Shown here in pieces: positions 1 through 8,913 of a stretch of 64,000 bases of DNA; position 1 is the first letter of the stretch; every line of letters begins with the position of its first letter. Made by a program: the position numbers and the translations under genes. The stretch comes from Bryobacterales bacterium (GTDB lineage: Bacteria > Acidobacteriota > Terriglobia > Bryobacterales > Bryobacteraceae): positions 1-64,000 of the forward strand of contig JAEUQG010000356.1 of NCBI GenBank assembly GCA_016789755.1, written 5' to 3'. Under the pieces are notes generated by a model. That model saw nothing but the letters and a program-made list of their open reading frames with translations. It did not search any database and was not told the origin of the DNA.

Positions 1-1080
1 CGACAACGCCATCTCCGCCAGATCGAGCCGCGCGATCTCCGGCACATCCCGCTGGTGACGCCGCAGAAAATCTTCTTCGGGATAGAGCCGCACCACCACT
101 CCAGGGCCTGTTCGGGCCGCACGGCCGGCGCGTTGGATCGCCGATGCCTGGCTGATCTTCTTTACGCTGAGCAGCGGCAATCCGCTCCAAGGCGAATGCG
201 ATGCCACGCGCGCCAGACCCGTGTCCACTACGGCTCTCACTCCTTCAATCGTTACGGAACTCTCGGCTACGTTCGTGGACAGAATCACCTTGCGCCGCCC
301 TGCCGGTTGCACGGCGCGATCCTGTTCTTCCGGCGAGAGGTCGCCGTGCAACGGCGCCAGCAACAGATCCCAACGCCGGGCCGCCGGTTCCAGGGCCCGC
401 AGAGAGCGCTGGATTTCCGCCGCGCCGGGGAGAAACACCAGCACGTCGCCCGGTACGTTCTTCGTCAGCAATCCTTCCACTGCGCCCTGCACCTGCTGCT
501 CCAGCGCATCCGAGGAATGCGGCCGGTACTGCACGCTCATCTCAAACAGCCGGCCCTCACTGCGTAACGCCGGGCATCCGCCGAGAAACATGGCGATGGG
601 AGAGGCATCCAGCGTGGCGGACATGACCACGATTTTCAGATCGCGCCGCGGCCCCGATTGCAAACGGCGTAACAGAGCCAGGGCCAGGTCGGTATCCAGA
701 TGGCGCTCGTGGAACTCATCGAGCACCACCGCATCCACCCCGCGAAGCAAGGGGCTGGAAACGATCTTCCGCGTCAGCACGCCTTCGGTGAGGAAGCGCA
801 GCCGCGTGCGCGGCCCGGCCACTTGTTCGAACCTGACCTGATAGCCGACTGTCTCCCCCAGTTCCTCGCCGCGTTCCGCCGCCACTCGCCGTGCCGCCAG
901 CCGCGCGGCCAACCGTCGAGGCTCAAGCACCCATACTTCACCTTTCACCGCATCCAACAGCGCCGGAGGCACGCGCGTCGTTTTTCCGGCCCCCGGCGGC
1001 GCCTCCAACACCAGACAGCTATGCTCGCGCAGCGCGGCGGCAATCTGTGGAAGCAGGGAATCTACCGGGAGGAAGGTCAA
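1..1080 (-). CDS. hrpB: ATP-dependent RNA helicase HrpB, N-terminal part (runs off the window)
   Basis: DEAH-family helicase read on the minus strand from a TTG at 1080 to the window edge; about 360 residues are visible of a family length near 820. Visible motifs in order: Walker [10 protein letters not shown], the Walker B variant DEFHERHL (HrpB has DEFH in place of DEAH), SAT motif MSATLD, then [10 protein letters not shown] and [12 protein letters not shown] typical of motifs V and VI. This is the RecA1/RecA2 core; the HA2 and C-terminal domains lie outside. TTG was chosen because no ATG or GTG lies at a sensible place upstream, and a perfect TATAAT sits 6 nt before it, giving a leaderless transcript. 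Function in bacteria is poorly defined RNA remodelling. The family call is firm; the exact start is less so. Confidence 0.88.
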   Translation of the reverse strand, partial: MTFLPVDSLLPQIAAALREHSCLVLEAPPGAGKTTRVPPALLDAVKGEVWVLEPRRLAARLAARRVAAERGEELGETVGYQVRFEQVAGPRTRLRFLTEGVLTRKIVSSPLLRGVDAVVLDEFHERHLDTDLALALLRRLQSGPRRDLKIVVMSATLDASPIAMFLGGCPALRSEGRLFEMSVQYRPHSSDALEQQVQGAVEGLLTKNVPGDVLVFLPGAAEIQRSLRALEPAARRWDLLLAPLHGDLSPEEQDRAVQPAGRRKVILSTNVAESSVTIEGVRAVVDTGLARVASHSPWSGLPLLSVKKISQASAIQRAGRAARTGPGVVVRLYPEEDFLRRHQRDVPEIARLDLAEMALS

Positions 1081-1085
1081 GCTAG

Positions 1086-1094
1086 TATTATAAA
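1086..1094. promoter_or_regulatory. divergent -10 elements between hrpB and the amidohydrolase
   Basis: Only 22 bp separate the two divergent starts. Minus-strand reading gives a perfect TATAAT (1092-1087), 6 nt before the hrpB TTG. Plus-strand reading gives TATTAT (1086-1091) or TATAAA (1089-1094), 8-11 nt before the ATG at 1103. The two -10 boxes overlap physically, so the promoters should be mutually exclusive. No Shine-Dalgarno sequence is present on either side. Inferred from sequence alone. Confidence 0.4.
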
Positions 1095-1102
1095 AACCGC
1101 CT

Positions 1103-1987
1103 ATGCACCGACGCGAATTCTCCGCATCGCTTCTTGCTTCCGCCATCCCGGCCACAGCCGCGCCGAACTACCGTATCGTCGATTCCCACGTGCACGTCTG
1201 GAAGAAGGACCCCCGTTTTCCCTGGGCGCCGGAAACGAAGACTCCGCCGGAGAAGGATGCCAGTGCGGAGATGCTGCTCCAACTGATGAAGCAGCACCAC
1301 GTGGAGCGTACGGTGATCATCCAGGTGATTCACTACCGCTGGGACAACTCCTATCTCGCTTCCGTGCTGAAACAGTACCCGAAGATGTTTCATGGCGTCG
1401 CCCGAGTCAACCCGGAAGATCCGGCGGCCCCCGATCATTTGTCAAAGCTCGTCACGGAACAGCGGTTTCGAGGAGTGCGCCTCAGTCCGAATGCGACAGC
1501 CGCCGGCGATTGGATTCAGGGGCCGCTGATGCCGCCCCTGTGGAAGCGTTGTCAGGAATTGAAGGCGCCCATGACGCTGCTCATGCCGGTGACACGTTGC
1601 CCCGATGTGTCCGGCTTGATCGAAAAGCACCCGGATCTGACGGTCGTCATCGATCACATGGCCGACAGCCCCATCGGCAAACCGCGGGAACTGGACAAAC
1701 TCATCGAACTGAAACGCTACCCCAGGGTGTTCGTGAAGATCTCGCACACATGGTCGTTGTCGAAGCAGGAGTTTCCCTGGCGTGACACGCACGATCAAGT
1801 CCGCCGCCTCTACGACGCGTTCGGACCGAGGCGCCTGATGTGGGGCACAGACTGGCCGGTGAGCGAACACCGCGCGCGCTATGAGCAGACGCTGGCGGTG
1901 GTGCGCGACGAGATGAAGTTCCTCAACGAGGAAGACAAGAGTTGGATGCTCTCGAAGACCGTCGAACGTGTCTGGCCCTTCCGGTAA
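1103..1987 (+). CDS. amidohydrolase-2 family metal-dependent hydrolase, exported
   Basis: A 294-residue TIM-barrel hydrolase of the Amidohydro_2 (PF04909) type, related to L-fuconolactonases and 2-pyrone-4,6-dicarboxylate lactonases. Seen: an N-terminal RREF leader followed by a short hydrophobic stretch and APN, like the shortened Tat leaders of this phylum; the metal-site motif DSHVHVW at residues 27-33; VIDHMAD near 182-188; and GTDWPVS around 248-254 with the likely catalytic Asp at 250. The substrate cannot be read from the sequence; lactones or decarboxylation substrates are the usual choices. It is followed after 6 nt by an alpha/beta hydrolase, so the two are probably cotranscribed. 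Confidence 0.85.
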   Translation: MHRREFSASLLASAIPATAAPNYRIVDSHVHVWKKDPRFPWAPETKTPPEKDASAEMLLQLMKQHHVERTVIIQVIHYRWDNSYLASVLKQYPKMFHGVARVNPEDPAAPDHLSKLVTEQRFRGVRLSPNATAAGDWIQGPLMPPLWKRCQELKAPMTLLMPVTRCPDVSGLIEKHPDLTVVIDHMADSPIGKPRELDKLIELKRYPRVFVKISHTWSLSKQEFPWRDTHDQVRRLYDAFGPRRLMWGTDWPVSEHRARYEQTLAVVRDEMKFLNEEDKSWMLSKTVERVWPFR

Positions 1988-1993
1988 GCCACC

Positions 1994-2632
1994 ATGCCTG
2001 CTCCCATCCCGCGTGGCGAAACATTCGAGGCCGAAAATGTTCGCGGCTACCTGCACATGCCGGACGCAGCCGGCGGTGCTGCAATCGTCCTTGCCCATGG
2101 CGCCGGCTCCAACGCCGATGCCCCGCAGCTTGTTCAGTCCGCGGCCGCCTTCCGCGAAGCCGGGCTGATCGCCCTGCGCATTCACTTGCCCTTCCGGCTC
2201 TTGCGCAAAGGGCCGCCCCACCCTTCCACTGCCGCGCTCGATCGCCAGGGATTGCGCGACGCCGTCACGGCAGTCCGCCGGCTCGGCGCAGCACGAGTCC
2301 TTCTCGCCGGCCATTCCTACGGCGGGCGCCAGGCAAGCATGCTTCTGGCGGAGGACCCCTCCGTGGCGGAAGCACTGCTGCTGCTGAGTTATCCGTTGCA
2401 TCCTCCCGATAAGCCGCTGCAGCAGCGCACGGCGCACTTTCCGGACTTGCGTACCCCTACGCTGTTCGTTCATGGAACGAAGGACCCCTTCGGCACGATC
2501 GAGGAACTGACCGCGGCCATTGCTGCGATTCCCGGGCCGGCCGGGTTGCTCCAAGTTGTGGGCGCCGGGCACGATCTGCGCAAACTGCCGCTTGCCGAAG
2601 TCGTCTCCCGCGCTTTGCCGCTGCTACATTAA
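1994..2632 (+). CDS. alpha/beta hydrolase (KANL3/Tex30-like)
   Basis: A 212-residue cytoplasmic alpha/beta-hydrolase. The catalytic triad can be read: nucleophile Ser108 in GHSYGG, acid Asp164 in HGTKDPFG and His193 in GAGHDL. LAHGAGSNAD near residue 33 forms the oxyanion side. The short length without a lid and the HGAGSN start match the KANL3/Tex30 group of small hydrolases, whose substrates are unknown. No signal peptide is present. It starts 6 nt after the amidohydrolase stop, and 4 nt separate its stop from the next ATG. Confidence 0.82.
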   Translation: MPAPIPRGETFEAENVRGYLHMPDAAGGAAIVLAHGAGSNADAPQLVQSAAAFREAGLIALRIHLPFRLLRKGPPHPSTAALDRQGLRDAVTAVRRLGAARVLLAGHSYGGRQASMLLAEDPSVAEALLLLSYPLHPPDKPLQQRTAHFPDLRTPTLFVHGTKDPFGTIEELTAAIAAIPGPAGLLQVVGAGHDLRKLPLAEVVSRALPLLH

Positions 2633-2636
2633 AAAA

Positions 2637-2969
2637 ATGCCGACAATTCTGCTGCTGCTGGGCTCCAACCTGTTCATGACTATCGCCTGGTACGGACACT
2701 TGAAACACCGCAGCACCGATTTGTGGCGGGTCATTCTCATCAGTTGGCTGATCGCTCTGCCTGAGTATTGCCTGCAGGTTCCCGGCAACCGCTTCGGTTA
2801 CGGCAAGTTCACGGCCTATCAGTTGAAGATCCTCCAGGAAGTCATCACCCTCTGCGTCTTTGTCGGGTTCGCATACTTCTATCTCGGCGAATCGTTGCGC
2901 TGGAATTATGTGCTTGCGTTTCTGTGCATGCTGGCGGCGGTGGTATTTGCGTTCTGGGGCAAGAACTGA
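2637..2969 (+). CDS. DMT-family small membrane protein (DUF486)
   Basis: A 110-residue integral membrane protein with four hydrophobic helices. The opening MPTILLLLGSNLFMTIAWYG, the internal PEYCLQVPGNR and a final helix ending in FWGKN are characteristic of DUF486 (COG3169), a half-size relative of drug/metabolite transporters; transport by this family is unproven. Start chosen at 2637 because the upstream in-frame part lies inside the preceding gene and lacks hydrophobic character. Gap to the previous stop is 4 nt, so it is likely the third gene of the operon. Confidence 0.85.
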   Translation: MPTILLLLGSNLFMTIAWYGHLKHRSTDLWRVILISWLIALPEYCLQVPGNRFGYGKFTAYQLKILQEVITLCVFVGFAYFYLGESLRWNYVLAFLCMLAAVVFAFWGKN

Positions 2970-3163
2970 TCCGCTTTCAATCGCAATTGTAAGGCAAAAG
3001 ATTTCTTCTTCATTTTCTGTATTCCACTTCTCTATTTCTATTTCTCCGTGGCCGATGTGCCGATCTGATTCGTGGGATAGCTCGCATCCATTCCGCGTAC
3101 TAGCCCGACAAAGACGAAATGAGTTCAAACAGCACAATCGCTCCAGGCGCTGGATACCGCCTG

Positions 3164-4015
3164 ATGAGACTAATCGTACTGACCAGCATGATGGCGTTGA
3201 CCGTTCATGCTGCGTCTTTCATGCATGTGAATAACGGAGTTTGGAGCAGCGGGTTCTCGACGGCGGGGACGCTGCTGGCTGCAAACGTGCCGGCCACCGT
3301 TGACCCGCACTTCCGCTTGTTGTCCACGCCGGCCGGTTGTGCCGGGCCAACCTGCACACAGGATGGCGGGGCTCCGTTCGGCACCAATAGCTATGTCGTG
3401 CAGGACCCGGGCGGGCAATATCCGTTCAATGGGACATGGCTGAGTAACAATGCGAACTCCCTATGGCTGGGGCCGCGCAGCAACCAATTCAATCCGCAGG
3501 TATGGGGAACGGCGCCGAACGTCGAGGTCTTTGCCAGTTCCACTGACTTCTATGTCTATCGCATGGTGTTCAATTTTTCGGCGCTGGCTCTGTTGCACAA
3601 TACGGCCAATATCCAGTTGGCATGGCTGAGCGATAACAGCAGCACCACCGATGGTCTGCTGCAGTCGCACATCCGGCTGTGCGGTATCGCCGCGGCGACG
3701 GACCCTGTTTGCAGCGCCTCCACCGCGATCGGTTCCTCCAGCAACACGGGGCAGAATTCGCTTTCACTGACACCGGTGTCCATTGTCCATGGTGCAAACA
3801 ACGCCAATTTCTCTTCGGGGTTGAACGCTTTGGACTTCATCGTGTACAACCAGGTGATTCCTTTTGGAGGGAACCCTTCGGGAATGAGAGTGCACCTGCT
3901 ATCGGCCGATGCGGACCCGAATCCGACACCGCCGATTCCGGAACCGGCGTCGTTGCTGCTGATCAGCACTGGGCTGATTGTGGCTGGGTTGTACCGCCGC
4001 CGCACGACTTGCTAG
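3164..4015 (+). CDS. PEP-CTERM sorting-domain protein
   Basis: A secreted protein of about 283 residues. It begins with a signal peptide (MRLIVLTSMMALTVHAASF). The C-terminus has IPEPASLLL, one transmembrane stretch and a basic RRR tail: the three-part PEP-CTERM signal cut by exosortase EpsH/XrtA in organisms that export polysaccharide. The middle is a beta-rich, Asn/Ser/Thr-rich domain of unknown role. An alternative in-frame ATG at 3119 would add 15 residues before the signal peptide. The 194 bp upstream contain no gene. No exosortase is encoded in this window. Confidence 0.85.
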   Translation: MRLIVLTSMMALTVHAASFMHVNNGVWSSGFSTAGTLLAANVPATVDPHFRLLSTPAGCAGPTCTQDGGAPFGTNSYVVQDPGGQYPFNGTWLSNNANSLWLGPRSNQFNPQVWGTAPNVEVFASSTDFYVYRMVFNFSALALLHNTANIQLAWLSDNSSTTDGLLQSHIRLCGIAAATDPVCSASTAIGSSSNTGQNSLSLTPVSIVHGANNANFSSGLNALDFIVYNQVIPFGGNPSGMRVHLLSADADPNPTPPIPEPASLLLISTGLIVAGLYRRRTTC

Positions 4016-4034
4016 AGCAGGCAACATATCCGTG

Positions 4035-4052
4035 GGGGCCTTGAAAAGCCCC
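4035..4052. terminator. possible terminator hairpin between convergent genes
   Basis: GGGGC (4035-4039) and GCCCC (4048-4052) form a 5 bp GC stem with an 8 nt loop in the 50 bp gap between the PEP-CTERM gene and the convergent propeller gene. No T tract follows on either side, so this is a weak candidate placed mainly by position. Confidence 0.3.
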
Positions 4053-4065
4053 TGCGGGAGAACAC

Positions 4066-5145
4066 TCAACTGCCCAGACAAATCACCTTGCCGTCCTGGG
4101 TTGCGATCACGACGCGGCCTTCGGACAACGCAGGGCTAGCCGAGACGGGGCCGCCGGCTTCGAACTCGAACAGCTTGGTTCCCTTGGCCGCGTCCAGCAC
4201 ATAGAGCCGGCCGTCGTTGGAGCCGATGAAGACTTTGCCGGCACTCACGGCGGGCGACGATTCCACGCGAGCACGCGTGGTGAACTCCCACAGAACCTTG
4301 CCCGACTTCGGGTCCATGGCGCGGACGATCTTGTCGCGCCCGCCAAGAATCACCCTGCCGTCTGCCACAGCGGCCGACGAATAGAAGGGGAACTTGCGAA
4401 CCGGATGCTCATAGCGCCAGGCGATCTTGCGGGCCTTTCGGTCCAACGCCAGGATTTCGTTGGCGTAAGTCCCGACAAAGAACACGTCTCCGAGAATGGC
4501 CGGCGAGGCGCCCATGTACGATCCGGTTTTGATTTGGTACATCTCCTTGCCGTCTTTGATGTTGATGGCCCGGAACACGCCGTCACAGCCGGAAACATAA
4601 GCGAGTCCATCCTGCACGGCCGGGGTTGCGTGGACGGGGCCATCGGTGTGGAACGACCAGAGTTGTTTGCCGGTCTTCAGGTCGAGCCCGTAGAGGTTGC
4701 CGTCATACGACCCGATCAACACACGGTCTCCAACCACTACCGGAGACGACTTGATCTCGCTTCCCGTGGCGTAGGTCCAGGCGGGCCTCCCATCCGCGGC
4801 ATGAACCGCATGCACGACACCGCCCAGATCGCCGATAAGCACCAATCCCCCGTTTACGGCGGGTGTCGATTCGCCCACCGCTTCCTTGGTCTTGTACTTC
4901 CACTTCGGCTTACCGGTCGCCAGGTCCAGAGCGAGCAGTTCCTGAGTCGAAGATCCGATGTAGACCACGCCGCCCTCGATGGCTGCCGACGACTCGATGA
5001 CATCCCCGGCCTCGTACGTCCAGAGCACTTTCAATTGCGCGGGTACATTCGCGGTGCTTACCCCGGTCAGCGACGGGTTGCCCCGGAACTGCGGCCATTG
5101 GGCGAGCATCGGCCAAACCAAGACGAACAGAACTACCAGGCGCAT
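4066..5145 (-). CDS. PQQ-like beta-propeller repeat protein, secreted
   Basis: A 359-residue protein with a signal peptide ([16 protein letters not shown]) and then [12 protein letters not shown], the usual opening of acidobacterial and planctomycete outer-membrane PQQ-like propellers related to BamB. At least seven repeats of the form V-x-GGxVYIGSSDGxLYALDxxTGKxxW run through the protein. No cytochrome domain, no dehydrogenase catalytic residues and no lipobox are visible, so it is better regarded as a binding scaffold than a quinoprotein enzyme. Its ATG lies 13 nt inside the end of the Fe-alcohol dehydrogenase gene, so the two are translationally coupled. Confidence 0.85.
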   Translation of the reverse strand: MRLVVLFVLVWPMLAQWPQFRGNPSLTGVSTANVPAQLKVLWTYEAGDVIESSAAIEGGVVYIGSSTQELLALDLATGKPKWKYKTKEAVGESTPAVNGGLVLIGDLGGVVHAVHAADGRPAWTYATGSEIKSSPVVVGDRVLIGSYDGNLYGLDLKTGKQLWSFHTDGPVHATPAVQDGLAYVSGCDGVFRAINIKDGKEMYQIKTGSYMGASPAILGDVFFVGTYANEILALDRKARKIAWRYEHPVRKFPFYSSAAVADGRVILGGRDKIVRAMDPKSGKVLWEFTTRARVESSPAVSAGKVFIGSNDGRLYVLDAAKGTKLFEFEAGGPVSASPALSEGRVVIATQDGKVICLGS

Positions 5146-6239
5146 TCGTACACCTCCCGAGCCCCCGCAGCATCGAGCGGGCGCGGATTAAACCTTCCCG
5201 TCCATTGATGCGACGCAGCCTCACTCAGTTGCGCGAAATCCGATTCTTCCACGCCCGCGTCGCGCAACCGGCGCGGCAACCCTGCCGCCAGCGCCAGTTC
5301 CTCCAGCCGTTCCGGCAGGGAGGAATGCAGTTCCCTGTATGATCCATGCACAGCCGCCGCATTCCACCGCACCACATGAGCCAGCAGCAGTGCGATGGCC
5401 GTCCCGTGCGTTGTCCCATAGCGTGCGGTCAGCGGATTGGCGCAGGCGTGAGTAGCCCCTAGCATCGAATTCTCGATCGCCATTCCCGCCAGATGAGAGC
5501 CCAGCAGCATCTTGCCCATAGCCTCCAGGTCATCGGCGGCTGTCACCACGCGCTCGAAGCTGGACTCCATCAGACGCCAGGCTTGCATGGCGAAGCTCAG
5601 CGAAATGGGATTCCGTTTCGTGGTGACCCAGGTTTCCACGGCGTGGCTGAGGGCGTCGTACCCAGCGGTGGCCTTCACCGCGGCGGGCGCCGTCAGGCAC
5701 AATTCCGGATCGAGCAATGCGATGCGGAACGCCGCCTGCGGATCGCCGCATGCCATCTTGACATGCGTTTCGGCGTCGCTGATTAAGGCGTACGTCTGCG
5801 CCTCGCTGCCGGTGCCCGCCGTTGTCGGCACGCCGATCATCGGCAGCATTGGCTTGGTGGCTTTGCCCCAACCCCAATAACCCTTCATGTTGCCGCCGTT
5901 GGTCAGCACGAAGTTGATTCCCTTGGCGCAATCCATCGAACTGCCGCCGCCCAGCCCGACGATCGAATCCACATGATGCGGGCGCGCAAAGGCGCGGCCC
6001 TCGTCCACCATCTTCGTGTCGGGGTTGGCATCGAAGCCGTGAAAGGGATAGACGTGAATGCCCTCCGCCTCCAGTTGCCGCACCGCCGCATCGACATAGC
6101 CGGCCGCGCGCACACCCTGGTCGGCCACCAACAGCGAACGGTGGAATCCGAGTTCCTTCGCCAGCCTCCCCAGATCCCGGAACTTCCCGGCCCCATAAAG
6201 CACGCGTGTGCGCGGAAGATAATCCAGTTCCGCTTGCAT
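5133..6239 (-). CDS. iron-containing alcohol dehydrogenase
   Basis: A 368-residue group III (Fe-ADH, PF00465) oxidoreductase. Seen: the NAD(P)-binding [13 protein letters not shown], the [16 protein letters not shown] segment, and a metal-site set from D and H in [11 protein letters not shown] in [11 protein letters not shown] and H in GTTHGTAIA. The family reversibly oxidises alcohols or lactaldehyde-like substrates with NAD(P)H; this member's substrate is unknown. It starts 2 nt after the amidohydrolase gene and overlaps the downstream propeller gene by 13 nt. Confidence 0.9.
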   Translation of the reverse strand: MQAELDYLPRTRVLYGAGKFRDLGRLAKELGFHRSLLVADQGVRAAGYVDAAVRQLEAEGIHVYPFHGFDANPDTKMVDEGRAFARPHHVDSIVGLGGGSSMDCAKGINFVLTNGGNMKGYWGWGKATKPMLPMIGVPTTAGTGSEAQTYALISDAETHVKMACGDPQAAFRIALLDPELCLTAPAAVKATAGYDALSHAVETWVTTKRNPISLSFAMQAWRLMESSFERVVTAADDLEAMGKMLLGSHLAGMAIENSMLGATHACANPLTARYGTTHGTAIALLLAHVVRWNAAAVHGSYRELHSSLPERLEELALAAGLPRRLRDAGVEESDFAQLSEAASHQWTGRFNPRPLDAAGAREVYECAW

Positions 6240-6241
6240 TC

Positions 6242-7669
6242 TTACTCCGTCGTTCTACCTTTCCCGCTGCGCGCCTGTTTCGCGATTTCCTTCACTTCGG
6301 CCAAGAGCTTCGGCGCGTGATAGACATAGCCGTCTTTGATGGTCCACTCGATGCCGCGCCGCAGCGGACTCAACAGCTTCAGATTCTCCAACGGATTGCC
6401 GTTCACAATCAGCAGATCCGCCGTCCAGCCGGCGCGCACGCGGCCGAGCGTTCGCTCCTGACCCAACATCTTCGCGCCGTTCACCGTGGCATGCTGAACG
6501 ACCTGTAGCGGATGGAACCCCGCCTCCTGGTGCAACTCCAATTCACGCAGGAATCCGAACCCGTACATCTGATAGATGTAGCCGGCATCCTCGCCCGTGG
6601 TGACCGTGCCGCCCATACGCGCAAAATCTCTGACGGCCTTCATCCAGATCCGGTAGTTCTCTTTCCAATACACTTCGTCCGCCGTGCTCCAGTCGAAGAA
6701 GTACGACCCGTGGTTTTCCCGGCTTGGCTGGAAGAACTTCTCCAGAGCGGGGTGCAGATATTCGCGAAACTCCGGCTTCGTTTCGGCCCGCTGCAAATCC
6801 CGGCTGGCTTCGTAGATATTGAACGTCGGGTCCCAGGCGACACCGGCTTTCACCATCCCGGCGAGCACCTTTTCCAGCAAGGCTGGATCGGCCTCCCGCC
6901 ACAGCCTGCCGGCGTAACGAAAACGGTGGACTTCGTCGGCGTAGTTGTAGTCAGGCGGGAAGTTCTGCACTCCGTCGCGCAGGGCGGCGTCAGGGATTCC
7001 ATACCAATGTTCAATCGTGGCCGTGCGGTTGGCGATGTTGTCCCAGGCGTTGGTCTCCTCCACGCCCACATGGTGCGCCACGGGAAGCTGCAAGGCTCTG
7101 GCTTCCTCCATCATGGCGTTCATCGTGTCACGGTGAATTCCGACAATCTTGATGCCGTCGGCGCCCATTTGCTTGAGCTGGCGCACGCGGGCTCTCGATG
7201 CATCCGGATCGGCGGGCCGCCCGAAGAAGGGATACAGGAACAGGCGAGGCGCGGCGACACGGCCTTCGCGCGATGCCTCGCGCATCGCCTTCGTCCTTTC
7301 GAAATTGCTCCCTACATCGCGGACGGTAGTGATGCCGCTTGCCAGCCAGAGCTTGAACACATACTCGACGGGCATGGCCACGCCGCCGCGCTCGTCGTGG
7401 CTGTGGCCGTGCATGTTGATGAAGCCGGGGAGGACGTACTTGCCCTTGGCATCGATCTCCACGCCGCCCCGGCCCGCCGGACCGCCGACACTGCGGATGA
7501 CGTTGTTCTCCACGACGATGTCGCGCGGGCCGGAGGCGGGCGTGCCGTTCCCCTCCAGCACCATCGCATTGCGGATGATCAATCTGGCGTATCGCCTGCC
7601 GTGTTCGGGCTGTTGCCCGTACAGGCAGAATGCGGCGGCCAGCGCCGCAATCAGGCGGCCAGCGTACAT
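6242..7669 (-). CDS. exported amidohydrolase (imidazolonepropionase/prolidase-like)
   Basis: About 475 residues with a signal peptide (MYAGRLIAALAAAFCLYGQ). A small N-terminal beta domain (LIIRNAMVLEGNG), the first metal motif GFINMHGHSHD, a mid-barrel AHHVGVEE and a C-terminal Asp in TTGEDAG identify an amidohydrolase-1 superfamily member. Its C-terminal WTADLLIVNGNPLENL is the standard closing of this group. Start at 7669 was preferred over an in-frame ATG 39 nt upstream because it opens the signal peptide and overlaps the upstream stop by one base (TAATG). A related amidohydrolase lies at the far right end of the window. Confidence 0.85.
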   Translation of the reverse strand: MYAGRLIAALAAAFCLYGQQPEHGRRYARLIIRNAMVLEGNGTPASGPRDIVVENNVIRSVGGPAGRGGVEIDAKGKYVLPGFINMHGHSHDERGGVAMPVEYVFKLWLASGITTVRDVGSNFERTKAMREASREGRVAAPRLFLYPFFGRPADPDASRARVRQLKQMGADGIKIVGIHRDTMNAMMEEARALQLPVAHHVGVEETNAWDNIANRTATIEHWYGIPDAALRDGVQNFPPDYNYADEVHRFRYAGRLWREADPALLEKVLAGMVKAGVAWDPTFNIYEASRDLQRAETKPEFREYLHPALEKFFQPSRENHGSYFFDWSTADEVYWKENYRIWMKAVRDFARMGGTVTTGEDAGYIYQMYGFGFLRELELHQEAGFHPLQVVQHATVNGAKMLGQERTLGRVRAGWTADLLIVNGNPLENLKLLSPLRRGIEWTIKDGYVYHAPKLLAEVKEIAKQARSGKGRTTE

Positions 7670-8907
7670 TACCTTTGCACCGCGCCGCCGCGGCCCATGA
7701 TCGGCCAAACGTCGACGATCCGGTCGCCGTCGGCTACGTAGTAACGGTCATAGACGTTCGTGCTGGTGTCGAGGTTGGAGCAGTACAACTCCACCTTGTC
7801 GCCCAGCTTCAACCCGTCGCCGTCGTTCCATTTCAGGATGCCGTACTCCGCGCCCTGATTCTCCACCTTGATCTCCGGGCGTCCCTTCACTTCATCGGTG
7901 GGTTTCAGCATAGCCTTGTTCCCCGCGTCGATTGTCACCTGGCCGCGGTGATTGGCGCTCACCGCCGTGGTCAACACCGTCAGCGAAGTCTTAAAGTCCG
8001 AGTACTCTTTCGTGCCCGCCTTACTCCCCACGTACATGTACAGCGTGTCCATGAAGACGTAGGAGCCGGCTTGCAACTCCGTTAACCCGATTTCCTTGTC
8101 GATGTTGTAGGTGCCTGTGCTGCCGCCGGTGATGAGGGGAACATTCAATCCTGCCTTTTTGCAAAGCATCGCTGTTTCCACCACGGGTGCGATGTCCTTG
8201 ACCGACTTCTCGCGGCGGGTCTCCCAACCCTTGGTATGCGAGGCGCCGCCGGAATAGCCCATGACGCCGCCGAACTTCAAGTTTTTCTTCGAGTCAATGC
8301 GTTTGGCCAGTTCCAGGCCGGGCTGTCCGGTGGCGTGGCCGGCGCGGGTCAGTCCGGAATAGAGGTCGATGAGAACGATCGGGCGTATGCCCGCCGTTGC
8401 CGCGGCCTCATCGAGCAGATCCACAGTGATCGGATCGTCGGCAACCATCATGAACGAAGGATCTTTCTTCGAGAGCAGGATTCCGCGCCAGATCTTGTTC
8501 TTCCCCGCGGGCTGGCAAGTGTAGAGTACGTTCTTGATGCCCGCCCCTACCATCAACTCCGCCTCGGCGATGGTCGCGCAGCAGATACCCAGCGATCCGA
8601 GAGCCACCTGCCGTTTGGCAACGTCTGTCGATTTGTGAATCTTGCAGTGCGCGCGCAGGTCGATTCCGGTGCGTTTGCAGTGCTCCGCCATTGTCTTCAG
8701 GTTCTGATCGAAAAGTGCTTTGTCCAATACCATGCACGGCGTGGGCAGGTCGTCTTTGAAAATACCGGTGAAGTCCTTGCGAGCGATCTTGGCTTCGATA
8801 TCCGCGTAGCGGAAGGGACGTTTCGTCAAACCGGGAGTGCTCGCGGCAGATGCCCAGGCACTGCCGAAAGTGGTAGCTAGCATGGTTCGGCGGGTCATGC
8901 CGTTCAT
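7669..8907 (-). CDS. PLP-dependent alanine racemase-fold protein, D-threonine aldolase/D-serine dehydratase-like
   Basis: A 412-residue fold-III PLP protein with a Tat-like leader (MTRRTMLATTFGSAWASA), so probably periplasmic. DLPTPCMVLD begins the barrel. R85-x-H-C-K89-I-H-K is the signature of D-threonine aldolase and DSD1; K89 should hold PLP. GGSTGTYN near residue 270 would bind the phosphate. In DSD1 enzymes a C-terminal H-x-C pair binds Zn; here the matching region reads VELYCSNLD, with Cys but no His two places before it, so the metal site may be altered. Substrate unknown. It is 6 nt downstream of cobT and overlaps the next gene by one base. Confidence 0.8.
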   Translation of the reverse strand: MNGMTRRTMLATTFGSAWASAASTPGLTKRPFRYADIEAKIARKDFTGIFKDDLPTPCMVLDKALFDQNLKTMAEHCKRTGIDLRAHCKIHKSTDVAKRQVALGSLGICCATIAEAELMVGAGIKNVLYTCQPAGKNKIWRGILLSKKDPSFMMVADDPITVDLLDEAAATAGIRPIVLIDLYSGLTRAGHATGQPGLELAKRIDSKKNLKFGGVMGYSGGASHTKGWETRREKSVKDIAPVVETAMLCKKAGLNVPLITGGSTGTYNIDKEIGLTELQAGSYVFMDTLYMYVGSKAGTKEYSDFKTSLTVLTTAVSANHRGQVTIDAGNKAMLKPTDEVKGRPEIKVENQGAEYGILKWNDGDGLKLGDKVELYCSNLDTSTNVYDRYYVADGDRIVDVWPIMGRGGAVQR

Positions 8908-8913
8908 GATAAC

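Noticed and set aside
700-1785. Long plus-strand reading frame across the hrpB/amidohydrolase junction
   Set aside because: It runs antisense to hrpB and then in the wrong frame of the amidohydrolase; composition is Arg/Pro-rich without any family feature.
1442-2572. Minus-strand frame of 376 codons opposite the amidohydrolase and alpha/beta hydrolase
   Set aside because: It is the mirror of two genes with clear catalytic motifs; no motif of its own.
2970-3163. Small gene or RNA in the gap before the PEP-CTERM gene
   Set aside because: Pyrimidine-rich tract without a credible start, ribosome site or fold.
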